A stretch of 64,000 bases of DNA from Xanthomonas citri pv. mangiferaeindicae (GTDB taxonomy: Bacteria > Pseudomonadota > Gammaproteobacteria > Xanthomonadales > Xanthomonadaceae), in contig CP016836.1 of assembly GCA_002240395.1 (NCBI GenBank), forward strand, positions 1,091,001-1,155,000, given 5' to 3'. The position numbers were made by a program, and so were the translations under genes. Of the stretch, positions 17,008-25,966 are shown one piece after another. Numbering within the stretch: position 1 is the stretch's first letter; each line of letters starts with the position of its first letter. The notes under the pieces were generated by a model. It was not told the origin of the DNA and ran no database searches. It saw only the letters and a program-made list of their open reading frames with translations.

Positions 17008-18130
17008 CGATCCAGGTGCCGCGCAGCGACAGCGTGTCGTCGACCAGCGCGAAATCCGCGCGCAGACCGGGCGCGATGCGGCCGAGCCGGTCGTCGAGGC
17101 CGAGGAACTGCGCCGGATACGTCGCCGCCATCCGCGCCGCTTCGTCCAGCGGCACGTCGAGTGTGCGCACGGTGTTGCGCACCGCCGCCATCATGTCGAG
17201 CGCCGAGCCGGCGAGCGCACCGGCAGCGTTACGCACCACGCCATCGACGGCGGTGATCGTCTCGCCGTAGAGCATGTAGTCGGGACGGTCGGCGCCGACC
17301 GGCGGCATCGCGTCGGTGACCAGAAACACCTTGCCGCGCGGCTTGGCGGCCAGCGCGACGCGCAGGCTGGCCGGATGCACGTGCGCGCCGTCGACGATGA
17401 TCCCGCACCAGGCCGCGCGGTCTTCGAGCGCGGCGCCGACCGCACCCGGCTCGCGTCCCTGCAACGGCGACATCGCGTTGTAGAGATGGGTGAAGCCGCG
17501 GATGCCTGCGTCCAGCCCCGCGCGCGCCTGCGCCCAGGTCGCCGCGGTGTGCCCAGCGGAGACGATCGCGCCGGCGGCGACCAGCGCGCGTACGGTGTCG
17601 GCCGGCACGCGTTCGGGCGCCAGCGTCACCAGCGTGACGCCGCCACGCAGCGAGGTCGCCAGCGCGATCTCGTCGGCGCCGGGCACGCGGAACTTGCCGG
17701 CGTCGTGGGTGCCGCGGCGCTCGGGCGCGATGTAAGGGCCTTCGAGATGGATGCCGACCACGCCGGGCACGCCGTCCGCGATCGCCGCATCCACTGCCGC
17801 GATCGCGGCGCGCATCACTTCGACATCGTCGCTGATCAGCGTCGGCAGCAGCGCGGTCGTGCCGAAGCGCCGATGCGCGGCGGCGATCAAAGCGATCGCC
17901 TCGACGGTCGGCGCGTTGTTGAACAGCACGCCGCCGCCGCCGTTGACCTGCGCGTCGACGAAGCCCGGCAACAGATGCAGGCCGTCGAGGTCGTGGCGCG
18001 CGACCTCGCGCAGCTTGGGGTCGTCGTGCGCGAGCAGTGCGGCGATGCGCGCGCCCTCGACCAGCACCGCGATGTCGTCGCGGAAGCCGGTATCGGTCAG
18101 CACGCGGCCATTGACCAGGGCGAGGGCCAT
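16991..18130 (-). CDS. nagA: N-acetylglucosamine-6-phosphate deacetylase
   Basis: A 379-residue amidohydrolase that converts GlcNAc-6-phosphate to glucosamine-6-phosphate and acetate. Visible motifs are LLPGFVDAQVNGGGG (substituting for the GFID.H start of the barrel), TALLPTLISDD, GIHLEGPYIAPERRGTHD with the metal-binding Glu, SAGHTAATWAQA, FTHLYNAMSPLQGREPG, DGAHVHPASL and FLVTDAMPPVG. The length is normal. Its stop lies 17 bp inside nagX and its start codon abuts the deaminase stop (18130), so the operon is compact. It provides the substrate for the SIS deaminase upstream. Confidence 0.93.
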   Translation of the reverse strand: MALALVNGRVLTDTGFRDDIAVLVEGARIAALLAHDDPKLREVARHDLDGLHLLPGFVDAQVNGGGGVLFNNAPTVEAIALIAAAHRRFGTTALLPTLISDDVEVMRAAIAAVDAAIADGVPGVVGIHLEGPYIAPERRGTHDAGKFRVPGADEIALATSLRGGVTLVTLAPERVPADTVRALVAAGAIVSAGHTAATWAQARAGLDAGIRGFTHLYNAMSPLQGREPGAVGAALEDRAAWCGIIVDGAHVHPASLRVALAAKPRGKVFLVTDAMPPVGADRPDYMLYGETITAVDGVVRNAAGALAGSALDMMAAVRNTVRTLDVPLDEAARMAATYPAQFLGLDDRLGRIAPGLRADFALVDDTLSLRGTWIGGAAG

Positions 18131-19188
18131 CAGACGGTCTCCGTGACCTTGTTGAGATGCGGCGGCACATCGGGATCGAAGCCACGCCGCAGCGACAGCG
18201 CGTTGGCCGCGCGATAGAAGCTCTGCACCGCCAGCAGCGGCGCGCAGGCCGGTTCGGGCGCTTCGGCGACCGGCAGCTCGCCGCCGGGTGCAGCCAGCCA
18301 CACCTCGGCGCCACGGCCACGGAACTCGTCGGCGACCGCGCGCGTGCCGGCGTCGGTGCCGTCGGGCTGGGCCAGCAGCAGCACCGGGAACCGGGGGCCG
18401 ACCAGCGCCATCGGTCCATGTCGGACCTCGGCGGCGCTGTAGGCCTCGGCGTGCAGGCCGCAGGTCTCCTTGAACTTCAGCGCCGCCTCCTGCGCTGCGG
18501 CCAGGCCCGTGCCGCGGCCGAGCACGAACAGATTGCGCGCTTCGGCCAGGCCCTCGACCAACGACGACCAGTCGCAGGCCCAGGCCGCGCGCATCGCCTC
18601 GGGCAGCGCCGGCAGCGCTGCGGCCAGCGCGGTGTCGCCACCACTGGCCCGCTGCCAGTGCGCGGTCAGCTGCAGCAGCGCCGACAGCGAGGCCAGATAG
18701 CTCTTGGTCGCCGCGACGCTGCGCTCGGGGCCGGCATGCAGCGGCAGCACCGTGTCGGCAAGCTGCGCCAGCGGCGCATCCTCGACATTGACCAGCGCGA
18801 CCACATGCGCGCCGGCCGCGCGCGCGGCTTCGGCGTTGCGCAGCAGGTCGGGGCTGCGGCCCGATTGCGAGATCGCGATGAACAACGCGCCGTGCATGCG
18901 CTGCGGCGCGGCGTACACCGAGCCGACCGACGGCGAGGCCGATGCGGTGACGATGCCCAGCCGGGTCTCGAACAGGTACTTGGCGTAGGTCGCGGCGTGG
19001 TCGGAACTGCCGCGCGCGCAGGTCACCACGAACGGCGGCGGCCGCGCGATGAGGGTGGCGACCAGCGCATCGACTGCGTCGGCGTTGCGCGCGAACTGCG
19101 CAGCGACGACGTCCGGCGCCTGCGCGGCCTCGCGGAACATCCAGGTGGTGGCCGCGTCGCGCGGCGCCTCATCAGTCGCGTGGGGCAT
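18130..19188 (-). CDS. nagB-II: Glucosamine-6-phosphate deaminase, SIS/GlmS-like type
   Basis: A 352-residue protein with two SIS domains, related to the isomerase half of GlmS but lacking the glutaminase domain. In GlcNAc operons this type (NagB-II) converts GlcN-6-P to fructose-6-P and ammonia. Motifs are VTCARGSSDHAATYAKYLFE, AISQSGRSPDLL, ERSVAATKSYLASLSALLQL, FVLGRGTGLAAAQEAALKFK and ETCGLHAEAYSAAEVRHGP. The start MPHATDEAPRD at 19188 overlaps the LacI gene by 17 bp; the longer reading frame to 19299 would overlap it by 128 bp and is unlikely. The position between nagA and the regulator supports the role. Confidence 0.9.
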   Translation of the reverse strand: MPHATDEAPRDAATTWMFREAAQAPDVVAAQFARNADAVDALVATLIARPPPFVVTCARGSSDHAATYAKYLFETRLGIVTASASPSVGSVYAAPQRMHGALFIAISQSGRSPDLLRNAEAARAAGAHVVALVNVEDAPLAQLADTVLPLHAGPERSVAATKSYLASLSALLQLTAHWQRASGGDTALAAALPALPEAMRAAWACDWSSLVEGLAEARNLFVLGRGTGLAAAQEAALKFKETCGLHAEAYSAAEVRHGPMALVGPRFPVLLLAQPDGTDAGTRAVADEFRGRGAEVWLAAPGGELPVAEAPEPACAPLLAVQSFYRAANALSLRRGFDPDVPPHLNKVTETV

Positions 19189-20266
19189 CCTCGGGTCCCG
19201 GTGATGGCGTCGGCCGCGGGCGCATCGGCGCGGTCGACCCGCGCACGACCAGCTGCGGCACGAAGCCCTGGTTGTGGGTGGCCTGCGCGGCGACGGCATC
19301 GGCGTCCTCGCGCAGGCTGGCGATCAGCATCCGCGCGGCCTGCCGCGCGATGTCTTCGGTGGCCTGCTTGGCCGTGGTCAGCGGCGGCCACGACTGGCGC
19401 GAGAACGGGCTGTCCTCGAAGCCGGCAATCGACAGATCAAACGGCACATGCATGCCCGCCGACTTGGCCGCGGCCAGCACGCCGGCGGCGATCTCGTCGT
19501 TGGAGCCGAAGATCGCTGTCGGCGGATCGCGCAGCGCCAGCAGCCGGCGCGCGCCGCGGAATCCGTCGTCGAAGGTGTAGTCGCCGGGAATCACCAGGTG
19601 CTTGTCGTGCGGAATGCCGTAGTCCTTGAGCGCGGCCTCGTAGCCGGCGTGGCGTTCGCCGCTGGAATGGTGCTGCGGCCCGCCCCACAGAAAGCCGATG
19701 CGTTGGTGGCCGAGCTGGATCAGGTGCTCGGTGATCTCGTAGGCGGCGTCACGGTCGTCGACGAACACGCAGGGATGCCCGTCGCGCGGGTCCTCGGTCG
19801 CGGCGATGATGCGCACCAGGCGGATGCCGCGCGCGGACAGCGCGTCGATCAGCTCCCGGCGCTCGGACATCGGCGCGGTCAGCACCAGGCCGGCCAACCG
19901 CGACCGCCGCACGAACTCCACCAGTTCCTCCACCAGCAACGGCGAACTCGCATCGCAGGGATGGATCTGCAGCCCGAAGCCGGTTTCCCGGCACGCGGCG
20001 AGTACGCCGTTCTGCACGCCGATGATGTGATACGGGTTGGGGTTGTCGTAGATCAGCCCGATCACGAACGAGGTCGCGCTGCGCAGGTTGCGCGCCGAGG
20101 GGTCGGGCTCGTAGTCGAGTTCGGCGATCGCGTGCAGCACCCGCGCGCGGGTGGCCTGCAGCACCGACGGCTCGTTGTTGATCACCCGCGAGACGGTCTT
20201 GAGCGAGACCTTGGCCCGCTCGGCGACATCCTTGATGGTGGGTTTGCGCACGTCCGGCTCCGGCAT
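19172..20266 (-). CDS. LacI-family regulator of the GlcNAc genes
   Basis: A 364-residue repressor with an N-terminal LacI helix-turn-helix (KPTIKDVAERAKVSLKTVSRVI, residues about 8-30, then hinge RNLRSATSFVIGL) and a periplasmic-binding-protein-like effector domain. The effector domain contains GLVLTAPMSERREL, FLWGGPQHHSSGERHAGYE and AIFGSNDEIAAGVL. It sits 15 bp downstream of nagP in the same operon. By family logic it would sense an amino-sugar phosphate and bind TGACA-N4-TGTCA-like sites; one such site precedes glk (21876) and a partial one precedes nagP (21646). Nag regulators of this type are named NagR or NagQ in different papers, so I leave the symbol open. Confidence 0.88.
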   Translation of the reverse strand: MPEPDVRKPTIKDVAERAKVSLKTVSRVINNEPSVLQATRARVLHAIAELDYEPDPSARNLRSATSFVIGLIYDNPNPYHIIGVQNGVLAACRETGFGLQIHPCDASSPLLVEELVEFVRRSRLAGLVLTAPMSERRELIDALSARGIRLVRIIAATEDPRDGHPCVFVDDRDAAYEITEHLIQLGHQRIGFLWGGPQHHSSGERHAGYEAALKDYGIPHDKHLVIPGDYTFDDGFRGARRLLALRDPPTAIFGSNDEIAAGVLAAAKSAGMHVPFDLSIAGFEDSPFSRQSWPPLTTAKQATEDIARQAARMLIASLREDADAVAAQATHNQGFVPQLVVRGSTAPMRPRPTPSPGPEDAPRD

Positions 20267-20281
20267 TCTCTCAGGCCGCCA

Positions 20282-21577
20282 TCATCGCGCAGCCCGACGC
20301 GCCGCGTGACCGGCACGGTGCCCACGCAGGCCGTAGTACAGGATGTACAGGTAGCACGGCAGGGTCAGGGCCAGAAACACCAGTTGGAAGTCGTAGTGCT
20401 GTTTGAGCACCGCGAACAGCTGCGGCACGATCGCGCCACCGGCAATGCCCATGATCAGCAGCGCCGAGCCGGTCTCCGTCAGCCGGCCCAGGCCCTTGAT
20501 CGCCAGCGGGAAGATCGCCGGCCACATCATCGCGTTGGCGAAGCCCAGTGCGGCGACGAAGCCGACCGCAACGTAGCCGTGGCTCAGAAACGCACCGGCC
20601 GAGAACACGATGCCCAGCACGGCCGAGATGCCCAGGTAGCGTTCCTGGCTGACGAACCGCGGGATCGCGACCAGACCGGCGACATAGCCGAGCAGCATCG
20701 CGCCAAGCGTGAACGAGGTGAAGAACTTGGTCCGGTCCAGTGGCAGGTCGAAGCCGTTGCCGTAGGTGCCGATCGCATCTCCGGCCAGCACCTCCACGCC
20801 GACGTACAGGAACAGGCACAGCACACCCAGCCACAGATGCGGCAACTGGAACAGCCCGCGCACGCGCGCGCCCTCGCCCGGCTCGGCCGCGGCGTTGGCC
20901 TCGGCCGGCCGCAGTTCGGGCAGCGGCGAGAACAGCACGCCCAGCGCGACCAGCATCAGCACGCCGGCCATGACCAGATACGGCAGATGGATCTTGGCGG
21001 CGAACTCGCCCAGCAACTGTGCGCGTCCGGCGGCATCGGCCGCGGCGGCCTGCGCGCTGAGATCGCCCATGCCGTGCAGCACCACCGTGCCCAGCACCAC
21101 CGGCGCCAGGATGCCGGCGACCTTGTTGCAGATGCCCATCAGCGCGATGCGCCGCGCCGCGCTCTCGATCGGCCCCAGGATGCTCACGTACGGGTTGACC
21201 GCGGTCTGCAGCAGCGCCAGTCCGCTGCCCATCACGAACAGCCCCGACAGCGCACCGGCGTACCAGCGCTGGGTCGAGAACTCGCCAAACAGCATCGCAC
21301 CAGCGGCCATCACGAACAGGCTCAGGGCCAGTCCCTTCTTCATGCCGGTCCGGCGCAGCACCCAGGCCGCGGGCAGCGCGAGGAAGAAGTACGACAGGTA
21401 GAACACCATCAGCACCAGGAAGGCGTTCACCTCGTCGAGTTCGAAGGCCAGTTGCACGAACGCGATCAGCGGGCCGTTGACCCAAGTGAAGAAGCCGATG
21501 ATGAAGAACAACAGGCCCATGATCGCGATCGAGGTCGCGTGACTCGGGCGGGCATACGGTGTCGCGATCGCAGACAT
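20282..21577 (-). CDS. nagP: N-acetylglucosamine MFS transporter
   Basis: A 431-residue inner-membrane permease with about 12 transmembrane segments, related to FucP-type sugar:H+ symporters. Typical family stretches are FFIIGFFTWVNGPLIAF, FYLSYFFLALPAAWVLRR, GLALLQTAVNPYVSILGP, FLYVGVEVLAGDAIGTYG and FANAMMWPAIFPLAIKGLG. The start MSAIATPYARPS at 21577 leaves a 383-nt divergent regulatory region before glk. A longer upstream reading has no support. It is first in the operon, so it takes GlcNAc from the periplasm after outer-membrane uptake by the TonB receptor (23142). The specificity is inferred from its operon. Confidence 0.9.
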   Translation of the reverse strand: MSAIATPYARPSHATSIAIMGLLFFIIGFFTWVNGPLIAFVQLAFELDEVNAFLVLMVFYLSYFFLALPAAWVLRRTGMKKGLALSLFVMAAGAMLFGEFSTQRWYAGALSGLFVMGSGLALLQTAVNPYVSILGPIESAARRIALMGICNKVAGILAPVVLGTVVLHGMGDLSAQAAAADAAGRAQLLGEFAAKIHLPYLVMAGVLMLVALGVLFSPLPELRPAEANAAAEPGEGARVRGLFQLPHLWLGVLCLFLYVGVEVLAGDAIGTYGNGFDLPLDRTKFFTSFTLGAMLLGYVAGLVAIPRFVSQERYLGISAVLGIVFSAGAFLSHGYVAVGFVAALGFANAMMWPAIFPLAIKGLGRLTETGSALLIMGIAGGAIVPQLFAVLKQHYDFQLVFLALTLPCYLYILYYGLRGHRAGHAARRAAR

Positions 21578-21645
21578 CAGGAGCGCTCCGGCGGACGGGG
21601 ACTGCAGGACCGGTGCGGCGCAACCGCGGACCGGACATCGAGTAC

Positions 21646-21653
21646 CAACGTTG
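21646..21653. promoter_or_regulatory. Partial LacI-type operator upstream of nagP
   Basis: CAACGTTG is a perfect 8-bp palindrome within ACCAACGTTGTCAT, 69 nt before the nagP start. Its right half matches the TGTCA half of the better site at 21876-21889. Confidence 0.45.
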
Positions 21654-21875
21654 TCATCAACACGCGCCAGGCAGGCCCCGGCGACCGCATCATGCCTGAA
21701 CTTCCGCGCGAAACGCGTGCTGCATTGCGGCATTGATCGGCGGACCCTGTCGCGCACCGAGGGTCGGAACCTGCTGATTCGACGCGCCTCTCGCGTTCAT
21801 TTCCGCGTGTCGCGCCGATTGTTGCAACTGTGTGAAGGATCCCGTGGTGGGACGCGCCCGAAGCATCCGGGGCGT

Positions 21876-21889
21876 TGACATCGTTGTCA
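21876..21889. promoter_or_regulatory. Probable GlcNAc-regulator operator upstream of glk
   Basis: TGACATCGTTGTCA is an inverted repeat (TGACA...TGTCA) centred in the nagP-glk divergent region, 72 nt before the glk start chosen here. It resembles the TGACAACGTTGTCA type of LacI-family site described for GlcNAc regulators, differing at one central position. Confidence 0.6.
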
Positions 21890-21960
21890 TGACATGCCGA
21901 CACTCCGCCGCATCTGGCAGCGGCTGTCATCGTATGGCGCCCTTCCCACCCGGAGCTTCC

Positions 21961-22983
21961 GTGGCTGCATCCCCTTCCCTGCCGTCGACCGCACCGCGCC
22001 ACGCCATGCGCGATGCCTTCATCGCCGCCGACGTCGGCGGCACCCATGTGCGTATCGGCCTGGTCGAGGCCACCGGCGATGCCGCGCACCCGGTGCGCGT
22101 GCTCGAGTACCGCAAGTACGCCTGCGCCGCGTACCCGGGGCTGGCAGAGATCGTCGAGGAGTTCCTGGCGGCGCTGCCCGGGCGCCGGGTCGATGCCGGC
22201 GCGATCGCCAGCGCCGGCTACGCCCTGGGCGATGGCACCGTGATCACCGCCAACCTGCCCTGGCCGATCTCGCTCGAGCGCATCCGCACCCGGTTGGGTT
22301 TTCGCGAGTTTCGCCTGGTCAACGATTTCGAGGCTGTCGCCCATGCCGCCGCCCAGGTCGACCCCCAAGATGTGGTGCGGCTGACCGGTCCCGACGCCGC
22401 GGCGCCGGGGCCGATGCTGATCGTCGGACCGGGCACGGGCCTGGGTGCGGCGGTGCGCATCCCGACCGCGCATGGCCCGGTCGTGCTGGCCACCGAGGCC
22501 GGACAGGCCGCGCTGACCACCGGCCACCCTGCCGAGCAGGCGCTGCTGCGCGAACTGCAGCGCGGCCGTAGCCACGTGCCGATCGAGCACGCGCTCTCGG
22601 GCCCGGGCCTGCTCAACCTCTACCGTGCGGTGTGCGCGCTGCAGGGCGTCACGCCGATCCACACGACCCCGGACGCGATCACCGCGAAGGCGATCGCAGG
22701 CGACGACGCGCAGGCGCGCGCGGCGCTGAATGCCTTCTGCGGCCTGCTCGGCAGCACGATCGGCGACATGGCGCTGCTCTACGGCGCGCACGGCGGCATC
22801 TATCTGGCGGGCGGGATCCTGCCGCAGATCCGCGACTACCTGATGGGCAGCGACTTCGTCGCCCGGTTCCTCGACAAGGCGCCGATGCGCGAGGCGCTCG
22901 AACGCATTCCCGTGAATCTGGTCGAGCACGGGCAGCTGGGCGTCATCGGCGCCGCCAGCTGGTACCTCGATCGGCTCGACTGA
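21961..22983 (+). CDS. glk: Glucokinase (Glk family)
   Basis: A 340-residue ATP-dependent hexokinase of the bacterial Glk family. Motifs are AADVGGTHVRIGLVE (phosphate 1), NLPWPISLERI, RLVNDFEAVAH, IVGPGTGLGAA (phosphate 2), the sugar-site TEAGQAALTTGHPAEQALLRE (E. coli Glk has EGGH here), HALSGPGLLNLYRAV and GGIYLAGGILPQI. I chose GTG 21961 because GGAG lies at 21952-21955; ATG 22006 (MRDAFIAADVGG) would give 325 residues and is a fair alternative. It faces nagP across shared operators and may phosphorylate GlcNAc as well as glucose in this regulon. That extra role is inference. Confidence 0.87.
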   Translation: MAASPSLPSTAPRHAMRDAFIAADVGGTHVRIGLVEATGDAAHPVRVLEYRKYACAAYPGLAEIVEEFLAALPGRRVDAGAIASAGYALGDGTVITANLPWPISLERIRTRLGFREFRLVNDFEAVAHAAAQVDPQDVVRLTGPDAAAPGPMLIVGPGTGLGAAVRIPTAHGPVVLATEAGQAALTTGHPAEQALLRELQRGRSHVPIEHALSGPGLLNLYRAVCALQGVTPIHTTPDAITAKAIAGDDAQARAALNAFCGLLGSTIGDMALLYGAHGGIYLAGGILPQIRDYLMGSDFVARFLDKAPMREALERIPVNLVEHGQLGVIGAASWYLDRLD

Positions 22984-23141
22984 CGCGTCGCCGGCGGCGC
23001 GCGGGTCGGGAAAACGTCGTGTCGCGACGCGCCCTTGGGGCGCGCGCGCTGCGGCCAGGCAGTGGGGTACGCCGGTACAGGTACGCACGCGACGGCACGA
23101 CGGCCGCCGCGGCGCCACTCACATCAGCGATGGGGACCACC

Positions 23142-25790
23142 ATGAACACCCGTAAATCAGTGCTTTCGGCCGCGATCACGCTGGGGCTGTGCGTCGCCGC
23201 GCAGGCCCAGGCACAACAGACGGCCCCCACGTCGGACGCGGCCACCGATCTGGACCGGGTCGTGGTGACCGGCATCCGCGGCAGCCTGGAGAAGTCGCTC
23301 GACACCAAGCGCAACAACGACACGATCTCGGAGGCGATCACCGCCGAGGACATCGGTAAGTTCCCCAACACCAACGTCGCCGAAGCGATGTCGCAGATCC
23401 CAGGCGTATCCCTTGACCGTCGTTTCGGACAGGGCGAGCGCGTGAGCATCGATGGCACAGATCCCAGCCTCAACCTGACGTTCCTGGACGGCCGACCTGT
23501 CGCGCAGGCCATTTGGCTGTATGGCGAGCAGCCCAACCGCGGCTTCGATTACACGCTGCTTGCACCGCAGATCCTAGGCCGACTGGAAGTCATCAAGTCA
23601 TCCGAGGCGCGCCTGCCCGAAGGCAGTCTCGGCGGCACAGTGCTGATGCATTCACGGCAGCCGCTCGATCTGGATACCAACGAGATCGCCGCCTCCATCG
23701 GATATAGCTATAACGACCAAGCCAGCAGCGGCGCGCCTAACGCATCGCTGCTTTATAGCTGGAAGAACCCCGCTGAAACGCTTGGTATCGCTGTGTCGGC
23801 GCAGCACTATGAAGAGAAGGTGGACCGCCAGGGCCTTGAGGTATTCGGCTACGCGCCCGCCTCCACCTTCACCAATGCAGCGGCGGCCGGACTGGATCCG
23901 GATGCGATGGTTCCAAACTCCATCAACGCGGCCTGGTTCCAGCAAGAGCGCAAGCGCGACAGCGCGGTGCTCAACTTGCAGCTCAAACCGACCGACGCTC
24001 TCGAGTTCAAGCTTCAAGGACTTTATATCCGCGAGAACTTCGACAACTACAATCAATCGCTGTACAGCTTTCTGACCTGGAACCCAGGCACCATCGGCGC
24101 TGTCGACCGGCTCGATCAAGGACCGAAGGGTGTCGTGGTCGGTGGACACTCCGGCGCGAATGCCGATCCCGACGGCGGCACCGTCATCTACGACAACAAC
24201 GTGCGCGAGTCCGAGGTCACGACCAAGGGCATCGACCTGCGCGGCGCATGGCAAGGCGACATCTGGGGTATCGCAGCCCAGGTGGGGCGCAGCAAATCGG
24301 ACAACGCCAATCTCGCGCAGTACTTCATCGAGCCGGTCTACAACGGCGGCTTCAGTTGGCACATCGACGATGGCATCCGCTTCGACGATCCAGAGGCCGC
24401 ACGCGATCCCGGCAACTGGGGCTCCAATGGCTGGCTGGGCAACAACGGCATTTTCTCTACCGAAAGTGAGAACCGCTACGGCCAGCTGGATTTCAACGTG
24501 CGCCTGCCGGGCGTTATCAGCATGCTGCGATTCGGTGCCCGCCAGGTGAAGCAGGAAGAGCGCTTCGCGCTCAATGTCTACGGGGGCGTCAACACCGGGT
24601 TCCTGGACGAAGTCGGCACCATCGGCCTGACCGACATCCGCGGATTCCATCCTGATCACGGTCATCATTTGCAGGTCGGTCGCGACAACGTCATCGATTG
24701 GATCCGCAACAGTCCGGTCGACTACAACAATCCTGATCCGGCGAGCTACCTCAACAACACCTGGGCATTGGAGCAGACCAACACCGCAGGCTACGTCCAG
24801 GCAGATTTCTCGACAGGCCTTTTGCGCGGCAACATCGGTCTGCGCTACGTGGAGTCGAAGATCGACGGGAGTGGATTCGTCTACAGCGGCACGCCGACAC
24901 TGGACGACCTCGACAGCAAGTGGCAGACCCGGACGTCCAAGGAAGATTTCTTGCTGCCATCGGTCAACCTGGTTCTCGATCCAGGCAACGACTGGTTGTT
25001 CCGCTTCGCCGCAGCCAAGGTCATTGCCTGGGCGCCGTACAACCAGTTGGTCAACAACACTTTCCTCAATGACACCACGCTCACTGGCGCTGGCGGCAAC
25101 GCAGAGCTTTCACCGTATGAATCGACGAACCTCAATCTCTCGGCCGAATGGTACTTCGCACCACAGTCGGCATTAGCTGCATCCATCTTCTACAAGGACA
25201 TCGATAACTACGTCGATACCAGCGCAACGATCGAGCGCCAGTACAACTCGATCCGGGACAACGATCCGCGCGCATGGGAAGACCTGGTCGGCAGCAACGG
25301 CTGCACCGCAGATGGCTATTGCGACTACAGCATCGCAAGGCCGCGCAACGCGGGTGGCGGCAAGGTCAAGGGACTCAATCTTTCCTATCAGCAGGCATTC
25401 GGCGAGAGCGGCTTCGGTCTAACCACCAACTACACCTACGCGGATGGTGAGAACAATACCGGCAACCCGCTGCCCTATCAGTCCGAGCACAGCGTTGCGC
25501 TGAGTCCTTACTATGAGCAGGGCCCCTTGAGCGTCAGACTCAGCTACAACTGGCGCGACAGCTACCTTGCCGGTGGTTACGTTGCGGGCGCGGCACCTGC
25601 GAGTGTGGATGACTACGCCGAGCTGGGCGCTAGCATCGGCTGGCGATTCAATGACAACTGGTCGATCGCCTTCGATGCGCAGAACCTGCTCGATGAAGAG
25701 TACTTCCAGTACTTGGGCGAGAAGCACATGCCCGCCGGGCGTTACCACACCGGGCGTCGTTACATGGCGACCCTGCACATGCGGTTCTAA
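23142..25790 (+). CDS. TonB-dependent outer-membrane receptor, probably for GlcNAc/chitooligosaccharides
   Basis: An 882-residue outer-membrane transporter. It has a signal peptide (LSAAITLGLCVAAQAQAQ), then a TonB box region (LDRVVVTGIRGSLEKSLDTK). The plug domain includes NVAEAMSQIPGVSLDRRFGQ and the GERVSIDG loop. A long beta-barrel follows, ending ARRYMATLHMRF-like with a terminal Phe. This is the Caulobacter/Xanthomonas carbohydrate-receptor type. It lies between glk and a GH20 hexosaminidase, so its cargo is probably GlcNAc or short chitin fragments. From about 23400 the gene is visibly less GC-rich at third positions than its 5' end and its neighbours. The ATG at 23142 gives the signal peptide directly. 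Confidence 0.9.
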   Translation: MNTRKSVLSAAITLGLCVAAQAQAQQTAPTSDAATDLDRVVVTGIRGSLEKSLDTKRNNDTISEAITAEDIGKFPNTNVAEAMSQIPGVSLDRRFGQGERVSIDGTDPSLNLTFLDGRPVAQAIWLYGEQPNRGFDYTLLAPQILGRLEVIKSSEARLPEGSLGGTVLMHSRQPLDLDTNEIAASIGYSYNDQASSGAPNASLLYSWKNPAETLGIAVSAQHYEEKVDRQGLEVFGYAPASTFTNAAAAGLDPDAMVPNSINAAWFQQERKRDSAVLNLQLKPTDALEFKLQGLYIRENFDNYNQSLYSFLTWNPGTIGAVDRLDQGPKGVVVGGHSGANADPDGGTVIYDNNVRESEVTTKGIDLRGAWQGDIWGIAAQVGRSKSDNANLAQYFIEPVYNGGFSWHIDDGIRFDDPEAARDPGNWGSNGWLGNNGIFSTESENRYGQLDFNVRLPGVISMLRFGARQVKQEERFALNVYGGVNTGFLDEVGTIGLTDIRGFHPDHGHHLQVGRDNVIDWIRNSPVDYNNPDPASYLNNTWALEQTNTAGYVQADFSTGLLRGNIGLRYVESKIDGSGFVYSGTPTLDDLDSKWQTRTSKEDFLLPSVNLVLDPGNDWLFRFAAAKVIAWAPYNQLVNNTFLNDTTLTGAGGNAELSPYESTNLNLSAEWYFAPQSALAASIFYKDIDNYVDTSATIERQYNSIRDNDPRAWEDLVGSNGCTADGYCDYSIARPRNAGGGKVKGLNLSYQQAFGESGFGLTTNYTYADGENNTGNPLPYQSEHSVALSPYYEQGPLSVRLSYNWRDSYLAGGYVAGAAPASVDDYAELGASIGWRFNDNWSIAFDAQNLLDEEYFQYLGEKHMPAGRYHTGRRYMATLHMRF

Positions 25791-25812
25791 AGCGTGCCAC
25801 CAGGCGATCTTG

Positions 25813-25837
25813 GACGGCGGGGCAGCGCCCCGCCGTC
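25813..25837 (+). terminator. Hairpin terminator after the TonB receptor gene
   Basis: GACGGCGGGGC and GCCCCGCCGTC form an 11-bp perfect stem with a 3-nt loop, 23 nt after the stop, followed by only a short T-rich stretch. Confidence 0.6.
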
Positions 25838-25966
25838 TTCGCCGCGCCGCTCACAGCTTTTTCGCACGCCGGCTGATGGGCGGCGACGCGATAAGAGGCA
25901 TCGCGTTGTAGCGCAATGCGCTCGCCATGCACCATGCTGCGATGCAGCCTGAGGGAGCACTGCACG

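Noticed and set aside
15766..17256. Very long Arg/Gln-rich + strand frame opposite nagX and nagA
   Set aside because: Low-complexity translation typical of antisense frames in high-GC DNA; the - strand encodes recognisable proteins.
19274..21736. 820-codon + strand frame opposite the LacI regulator and nagP genes
   Set aside because: The same shadow effect; no conserved motif, and it spans two real genes and their junction.
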